Shown here piece by piece: positions 18,819-25,701 of a stretch of DNA of 25,701 nucleotides (its first letter is position 1; every line of letters starts with the position of its first letter). The position numbers and the translations under genes are program-made. Location: the NCBI GenBank assembly GCA_015499995.1, contig JADNRV010000540.1, positions 1-25,701 on the forward strand, given 5' to 3'. This DNA is from Flammula alnicola. Taxonomy: Eukaryota; Basidiomycota; Agaricomycetes; Agaricales; Strophariaceae. Under the pieces are notes generated by a model that was not told the origin of the DNA, did not search any database, and saw nothing but the letters and a program-made list of their open reading frames with translations.

Positions 18819-20787
18819 ATGAGCAGCCCTCTTGATTCAACGTTCGGATTCTGGCTAGTAGCTATTTGGCTTCAGACCTTGTGGGTTTATTTTTGCGAAT
18901 AAAGCTGCTATGTGCTCACCGGCTCTCCTTAGCCTCCAAGGATGTGGTATGCTACAGGTATGGTTGTACTTTCATTGGTACTCCAAGGATCATTGGGCCA
19001 TCAAGGCGATGGTAAGTGATTTACTCATTATTTAAACAAATATAATCTGTGCACACTGAGGTCATTCGAAACTGTCATAGGTGATCGCACTAGTGTACGT
19101 CTAAATCCGATGCTGGATGTTGGCATATGTAGAACGCTTATTCTGATTTTCAGCGTGGTCGAGACGTTCCAAATCATTGTTTTCTTTCAAATCACGTATA
19201 TATATCTCATCGATGGCTTTGGAAATGTCCCTGCCCTCTTCCTGATTCATTGGCGAGTCATTCCTGTTGGTCATTCTTTTAACGCTAACCTCTCCATCAC
19301 ATCTTCCAGGCAAGACTCAGTATGCATTCTTGAGTCGCATCTCATGTCGAATCTACTAACGAAGCGACGTCGCATAGGCACAGCTATTTGCTACGGTATG
19401 GTCTTTCTCCCTTACGCATAGCTGAAACTAAAGGTCGAGACTGCAGTATCTTTCGGCATTTATTGTGCAAATGTATGTCGCATTTCTTTTTCCAAGATTA
19501 TATGTCTCATGGAGTGGCATCCCAGGTACTTTGCGTTTTGTATCTACGTCTGTGAGATAGCATTCTCTTCCTATAATCGTAGCAATATTGAAGGCCAATC
19601 CCTTGTCACCCAGTGGATAGGAAGAATAAGATCATCCCCGGCATCATTGTAGGTCCCAATAACCGACTACTTATTCCCCACTGCGTCGTACTCTGACATA
19701 TACCTTGCAGGCAGTGTTGGCTTCGACGCAAATTGGTTTGTCACGAGGCTCATATCTGAAGCTTCAAATTCTCTGACCGAAGTGTAAATGGCTGGTATAG
19801 GATCTGGACTCGGTAAGTATTGATTTTCGATCTTGACGACTCGCCGTGGCCACTGAATGTGTTGTTGCTTTCCAGCCCAAACTATCATCACGTGTGTGAA
19901 ATTCTTCTCACTCTACAATTACGGCACTCATCGTATCGTGATCTTTACAGTGTCCGACTCACGTCGTTTACCCAGCTTGATAGCACTAAGGTCATTACAC
20001 TCCACCTCAGAGTCACCATGAGCTGATCGATTTCGCACAGCCCGTCACGACACTCGAGGCGGCGTCTGCACTTCTTTGTGATCTTATGATCACGGTGTCT
20101 CTTGTGCGGAGTCTGCGCAAGCACAAGGGCAATGTCAAGTCGTAGGTCAATTGGCTGATTTGATTCGTGCTTTGCTTATTCTTCCTTCCATATAGCACCA
20201 ACTCGCTGCTGAATAATCTCATGATTAACGCTGTTAACCGTGGAATGTTGACTGCGATGTGTGCCGCATTGAATTTGATTCTTGTAGGTCACTGCCTATC
20301 TACTATGTCTCTACTCATATATCTTGAACCGCAGTTTATCGCCCTCCCTGGGACATTTTACTTCTTTATCGGCCTTGAAATGAGCGGGAAATGTGCGTCT
20401 TATTCTTATCTATGCGATTTTTCAAACACTGAATCAACTCTTCCCAGTATACATGAACAGTGCATTGGCAACGTATGGCCCTTCTCACCGATTCCTATCT
20501 CCTGTATTCATTTATCCTTCAACAGTCTCAATTCACGCCAACACGTCGTGAAGAAATCCCATTACAGTGACGGCACGGACTCGACTGCCATCCAGATGGA
20601 TGGGATATCTAATAATACCGCGAGATCAACCACTGTTAATGATAACAGCCATGTTCGCATTATTGTTACCAGCCAATCTTCAACCGACATGGTGAATACT
20701 TTCTATTTCCAACAAATCAATTTGAACAGTATTAACGACTTACTCCAGGATTACAAGAACTCAACCTTCATGGACGGAATGCTCTAG
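18819..20787 (+). CDS. DUF6534-type multi-pass membrane protein
   Basis: The spliced model gives 329 aa from 18 exons. They are 18819-18880, 18933-19011, 19081-19094, 19154-19252, 19310-19319, 19384-19395, 19447-19472, 19526-19551, 19614-19648, 19711-19735, 19801-19812, 19876-19891, 19951-19990, 20041-20141, 20196-20283, 20335-20392, 20448-20472 and 20526-20787. All phases agree and the product follows the family end to end: LDSTFGFWLV at the start, LQGCGMLQVWLYFHWYSKDH, VVVETFQIIVFF, YLIDGFGN, HWQDSLFATYLSAFIVQMYF, IPGIIAVLASTQIGSGLAQT, QLDSTKPVTTLEAASALLCD, LLNNLMINAVNRGMLTAMCA, PGTFYFFIGLEMSGKLYMNS and ALATLNSRQHV. About seven hydrophobic helices and a polar cytosolic-type tail of about 80 residues are seen. 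No biochemical function is known for the family. The intron after IHW appears to use a GC donor (19253). Exons of 10-16 nt are exceptional. It is convergent with the MFS gene. Confidence 0.92.
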
Positions 20788-21457
20788 TGGTAGTATACAT
20801 AGTAGTTACTTGGTAGTGGACACAAAATGGACATGTGTCCCAGTGAAGATATTTGTGTATTCATGTATTTCTCTGTCGCCGGATCTTGGAAGAAAAACAT
20901 CCGTACAATTTGGCGTTGAACTTGCCGCTCCTTAAAATCGGCTAATGTCTGGGAAATACTGATAGGATGAGTTACGGCTGATTGCAAAACTATAGGCCAG
21001 TTTCGATCATCGTTGAACGTTGATGTTCAGCCTTTTCGGATGGAGCCGATCCTTTTGATCAACCCCGGGCCCAGATGTCCTCCAAAAAGAAAAAGTTTGA
21101 ATTCGGGCTGTTTCCGAGAAGCCTGCCTCTCGTCGCCAAAACGCTCGATGTCAACGTCCACGGACGCAATAGTGCTGGAGCCTGGCTGTCGTCCGGGATG
21201 TCCTGACCAAGGCTCAAACGACCAAAATGGGAAACTGATAAGCCAATTTTGGACGGACGCCGTCTGAGACATTGTCGTCGTCGATATCGGGATGATGAAG
21301 CCGATTCCCCCCCGCTGTAGGCCCGAACTTTAAACTTTTTATTTTCAAATCGTCATCATTTTTGAAAGTAGCTATAAACCGAGAAGTCGGTGGGAATAAA
21401 CTGCACTAATACGGTATGGCTCCTCCAAAAAGTATCAAAGTAAAATTGTCCTCAAGA
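20788..21457. other. Spacer between convergent DUF6534 and MFS genes
   Basis: This is shared 3' flank. A short hairpin (TGGACAC at 20817-20823 with GTGTCCCA at 20835-20842) lies just after the DUF6534 stop and could be in its 3' UTR. The frames at 21013-21272 are open on both strands across a GC-rich block and show no family. No canonical AATAAA is seen in the correct place for either gene. Confidence 0.45.
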
Positions 21458-23563
21458 TCAAAGAATTTCAATCTGGTCAGTAGTGCGAACCTCATTCGTT
21501 TCCACGTCGTCCACCTTCTTCGCGACGTTCGTTGTCATGGAAGATTCGTCAGAGTCCTTAACTGCGGCAGGAGCTGGTGGACCTTGTGTCAGCGGAGGAA
21601 TGGTATCTTTCATGAATACCAATAAAGCGAGGGTTAAGGCGCAAACGGACGCAAATAAGAACCAAAATCCATCCGCCCGACCGACAAAGCTCGTTGGGCC
21701 ACCGTGAGTGGCTTGGATGCTAGTTTGTATCGAGGTCACAATTGCAATGCCCGCGGCACATCCGAGTTGAAGTGAGCTGTTAAATATAGCCGCTACAACA
21801 CCAGCGGCCTCAGGTGGGGTAGTTGCAAAGATAGCAACACTGAAAGGTGGTGGTTAGCGACGGACTCAGACGTCGAGAGGAGCAGTGATTTAGAAGAAGC
21901 TTACTTGGATGTAACAAAGGTGACTAGAACTCCCAACGAGCCTAAAAGGGTGCCAGGAAAGGCAAATCGCCAATAGCGCTGCCGTGTGTTGGCGAATGGA
22001 AGCAAAATACTGCCCACGATGGCAATGCACTCTCCGATGAACATCACCCATTTGAGGCGGAGCTTTTGCTGCAAGACCGTTGCTAGAACGGTTCCAGGAA
22101 TTCCTACTAAGCTAAGAGCCAAGCTGGGTAGCAAGAGAGGTTAGAAACAATTAATTCTCCACACTATGAGCGCTTACAAGTGGACAGCACTGATGATAGG
22201 TGTCCATCCGTATACTTCCTGCCAAACCCAGCTGTAGAGTGACTGCACACAACCCCACCTAATAAAAATGTCAATAATACTTGAAAATATTAAGAGAGAC
22301 GATACATACCACATATACGGCAGCAAGGCTGTAGCAATGAGAATACCGAAATTCTCGTATTTCCATGTCTTAGGGGGCCTAGCGAGATCAGTTAACACGT
22401 AAGTCGTAAGTCCAGAAGGAACGATGCGAGAATCTTACACGGCTGCCAAATATTCAGGAAGATAGGCTTCATACACGAAAAATCCACCCAGAAGCACAAT
22501 AGAGATAACCAGAGGAGCAATCACTCGGGCTTGTCCCCATCCAGTGCTAGCGCCTGAAGTTAGGGCGAAAACGAACAGAATCAAGGAGGCTAAGTAAGAG
22601 CAGTTTCAGTAGAGCAAGTACTGGGATGCCATGCAGTCGTCATTACCAGTAAATAAACCAACTCCAAAGAGATCTAGTCGCCGGAATCTCTTTGCCTTTT
22701 CGAAAGTCGAGGATTTGGGTCGGGGAATATGCGGACAAAGGAAATAAACCACAACGGCCTCGAGGATTCCAAGAATGGCCATAAAGTAGAAAACCCACGG
22801 CCACGAAGCAAATGAGGTTAGAAGGGCTCCAATAATGAGTCCAAACACTGAATATGGCTGGTTAGCGATTGGCAACGTTTTACCGAAGAATTACTAACTA
22901 TTTCCCAATGCTCCAGAAGTCGAGAAAACCCCGATAGCCACAGATTGACTGGTAGGTTCAGGGAAAAGGTGAACAATCATATGCATCGCCGATGGTACAG
23001 TCAATGCGGCGCCTAATGAGCGAATCATCAGCAAAAATGTGCCAAGAAGACTGAATATAACGTACCGACTCCCATTAAAGCCCGAAGAACTAGGAGAGGG
23101 ACTTCCGAGCGAACAAATCCACCGCCCAGAGAAAAGCAACCAAAGGACATGCCACCGATGATAAAGACCCATTCTGAGAAAATGAATGAATCAGAAATGG
23201 GATGAAATGCGAATCAGTTAGCACTCACTTGGATTATACAAATCACTGAGACGGCCGCTCTGTGGCGTTGAGTCAGTCAGGCAGCTTCGCCGGCTGAGTC
23301 CCGATGAGACTTACAATGAGCAAGAGGGCGGCAAAGGTGAGCTGGTAGCCACTCTGCAGCCATACAGAATCACTGTTTGAAATCCCTAGTTGCAGGCATA
23401 TTGGGGGGATAGCAGAGAAAAGAGCAGAGTTGGAGAACGTGTCCAAGAACTCTGCAATGCAAACCACTGTGAGGAGTCCAATCTTCCGGGCTTTTCCTAC
23501 TGAAGCGAGAACGCCGTCGGCTTTGGTTAGCTCTGCGATGTTGAGCTTTTCGCCGTATGACAT
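21458..23563 (-). CDS. MFS transporter, 14-helix drug:H+ antiporter-2 type
   Basis: The spliced model gives 534 aa from exons 23563-23315, 23259-23229, 23173-23066, 23012-22899, 22847-22647, 22589-22439, 22378-22310, 22258-22178, 22123-21905 and 21839-21458, all in phase. Fourteen hydrophobic helices can be counted between residues about 28 and 485, with a polar N-terminus and a charged C-terminal tail. Motif A appears as SGRLSDLYNPK right after helix 2 (residues 84-94). A motif-C-like glycine-rich helix 5 reads SGALGNMFGLIIGALL. Family members are plasma-membrane or vacuolar proton antiporters that export drugs or secondary metabolites. Its place beside biosynthetic genes suggests product export or self-protection. 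The start at 23563 has a good context (AAACCATGTC). An in-frame extension is open to 23677 but looks unlike the family. Confidence 0.93.
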
Positions 23564-25701
23564 GGTTTGGGAGTCAGAAGAAGTGGGGAATAAGCATGAG
23601 TTCCTAATATATTTCGAGGGATACCGTGCTTTTTCCTCATGTTTGTAAGAGTGGGTTTGACTTGTGACTTCGAACAAGACAGGTGGCGAAGGAAGAAGCG
23701 GCTCTCCACGCTCGAAGATTCGGATCTGGCTTCGCTGACATTCTAGTAAGGATCAAAATAACATGAAGTGAGACGAACTGCCTTTTTAAGTATCATATTA
23801 CACACACTTCCTCGGTTATATGTAGCTCGAGCAGGAAGATGTCATATATCTCCATGCCAGGGGCACAGCTGTTGGACGACATGTAGTTAATTAAAGACAG
23901 GATTCCCGAGGTGACAAATCAGTACTCAGTTTTCACGGAATCCAGACATGAACTGTGCAACAGTGCAAGTGGCTGCGCCCGGAAGGTTCCGAGACGTCGA
24001 CGGTTACTCACATCAATTCGTTATCAGCTGAACTGTGCATTCCAGAACTATAATTGCAATGGAAGAAGGAAAAGTCAGACCTCTGGGAGTTGCAGCGGAA
24101 GGATGGAAGTAATTGAACTGAGCTCACGACGTGGGAAGTTCAAGCTCCAGACCGTGGCCTTTTGATGGGAGGTAGGCGGCTTCTCGGCCATCACATCCCT
24201 GACTAGACACTTCCAGGTTGTTCAGTTGAGGCGGTCTTTAATTAGCAGTTGAAACAAAATCGGATCCAAATACATATAGCTGAAATTTGAGAAAATAGCG
24301 AGAAAACTATGGTACTTAAAATGTGCTAAAATAATGTGGCAGCGTGGCAGTGGCAGCGAGTCGACCACATTGTGAACAAATGGAAGGTACAACGGGTTTA
24401 TGGAGTGCACATCGAGAGATACGTTGCGAGCTGTGCAAGGCGCGTCTGATTACTGTAAGTATGACGCGCTAGCTAAACGCGTCGATGAGTACTTCGTGAG
24501 GAAAACGGACGCACCATTCTTCAGCAATTCTTCAGCGTATGCGATGTCAAGCCGATTGATCTATATATCGTGCGATATTTCCTAATAGCCTCATTTGTGA
24601 ACGACGGTCGAGATCGGTGGATCGACACCCCTTGAGAATTACACCGCGGGAGCCCTCTATGTACCATTCATCGAAGAACCAGATGTCGATGAAACTTATA
24701 CAGTGATGAAACTGGCATGCCGGGTGAGTGTGAGAGAGTTTTCCGGATCTCAGCAATCTCCGCGGTAGCACGGAGGTGGCTTTTCGGCGCTCATATCATC
24801 TTTCAACTGTGGCAGAAGTTGGACCCTTGACAACCTCAAGACAAATTTGCTTGTTCTGATTCTCAATTTCACTTTTGGGTCGATTCTTCCTGATGTACAA
24901 GACTTTAATCAGTAACGTTTACTTTAACTTTACTAACTCCGAGTTGGCGTTCACGAAATCCAACGATTCGGCTCGATGATTGATAATGCGACCAGCGCAA
25001 CTAAGACATAGAAATATCGCGACATGCAGTAAAATACGCAGGCAATATGGTGGGCGAAGGGGACGACGTAACAAAACGCATTCGGTAATTAAGGATAGGC
25101 AGATGCCTAGGTCTACCTGACTGTCATTACGACAATATTAATCGAGGCGAGCTTATCTTGGTCACGACGGACATTGCGCTGTGAGAACTATGCATATGCG
25201 GACACGGAACCGCTGCGCGTCTCACGACCACCAGCATGCATGGTGCCACTGAGGCGAGTCGCGATAGCACAAATAACTCGCTGGGACCCGTAACCTCTAT
25301 CAGATTCACCTAAGGCACCTCCTGTCTCGTCAACCCCAGTGCAAAAATATATGGTGCAATTAGTCACCACCAACTTTAACACCTCATTCAACAAAGCTTT
25401 TGCATTTCCGAGGCACAGGTACTGCAGGTACGTAGTACTTCGGCACTAGTTCTGGAAGGGGGTATGGAGCGCTTAGTACACCACCCTGCACATGCGTCAT
25501 TGACCACTTAATTTTCATACATATACATACACATATTCAAAGAGTATCTACTGCGCACATCCGAGACAGGGCCTCGGATTGGTTTTCACCACCTCTCAGT
25601 CATCCTATGCCAAATTCCAAAAGACACACTGCTAAGTCGAAAATTGTCAGTAGACGGAGTTTTGCTTCTTGCCTAATTTTACCCACTTCAGCGTCAGTAA
25701 A
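23564..25701. other. Right-edge spacer, no gene recognised
   Basis: The first few hundred bases must hold the MFS promoter. All open frames beyond (for example 23911-24165 plus, 24547-24771 minus and 25188-25394 minus) are under 90 codons and show no domain or splice continuity. Small structures seen are a 7-bp inverted repeat GCGCGTC/GACGCGC at 24440-24469, a GTGGCAGC duplication near 24335-24358, and an AT-rich CATA-type run at 25517-25537. Confidence 0.5.

Noticed and set aside
21013..21272. Open frames on both strands in a GC-rich block between convergent genes
   Set aside because: Mutual shadows with no domain, splice sites or start context.
1..25701. CRISPR arrays, rRNA, bacterial operons or plasmid origins
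   Set aside because: None seen; intron-rich eukaryotic genes make them implausible here.

Overview
The window looks like nuclear DNA of a mushroom-forming basidiomycete (Agaricomycetes). Every gene I could rebuild is cut by many short introns (mostly 45-65 nt, GT-AG). One gene belongs to a membrane family (DUF6534) known mainly from basidiomycetes, and the spacers hold small terminal-inverted-repeat elements. Nothing bacterial is present. The gene models were spliced by hand. Each of the five intact genes closes into one uninterrupted reading frame with consistent intron phases.

Layout, left to right. (1) 528-2265, minus: a broken DUF89/ARMT1-like phosphatase gene with an in-frame stop, a large internal deletion, a ruined splice acceptor and a MITE in its first intron. 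(2) 4232-6811, minus: an intact NTF2/SnoaL-like plus flavin monooxygenase of 616 aa in 14 exons. (3) 6812-10267: a gene-poor spacer with two inverted-repeat elements and candidate promoter sites. (4) 10268-12013, plus: an intact class-V PLP-dependent aminotransferase-fold enzyme of 442 aa in 8 exons. (5) 14144-16573, minus: an intact adenylate-forming (A-domain) enzyme of 561 aa in 14 exons. It resembles the A domain of fungal NRPS-like reductases but ends without carrier or reductase domains. (6) 16574-18818: a repeat-rich spacer with a tandem duplication, a Helitron-like 3' end and a GC-rich dispersed repeat. (7) 18819-20787, plus: a DUF6534 multi-pass membrane protein of 329 aa spread over 18 exons, several only 10-16 nt long. 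(8) 21458-23563, minus: an intact 14-helix MFS transporter of 534 aa in 10 exons. (9) 23564-25701: no gene recognised.

The flavin monooxygenase, PLP enzyme, adenylating enzyme and MFS exporter together look like a small secondary-metabolite gene cluster. A plausible but unproven division of labour is acid activation by the A domain, amino-acid side-chain or C-S/C-N chemistry by the PLP enzyme, N/S-oxidation or Baeyer-Villiger chemistry by the flavoenzyme, and export by the MFS protein. The DUF6534 protein has no known role and may be a bystander. The odd point is that the adenylating enzyme has no attached carrier domain, and its ATP-binding loop is serine-rich.
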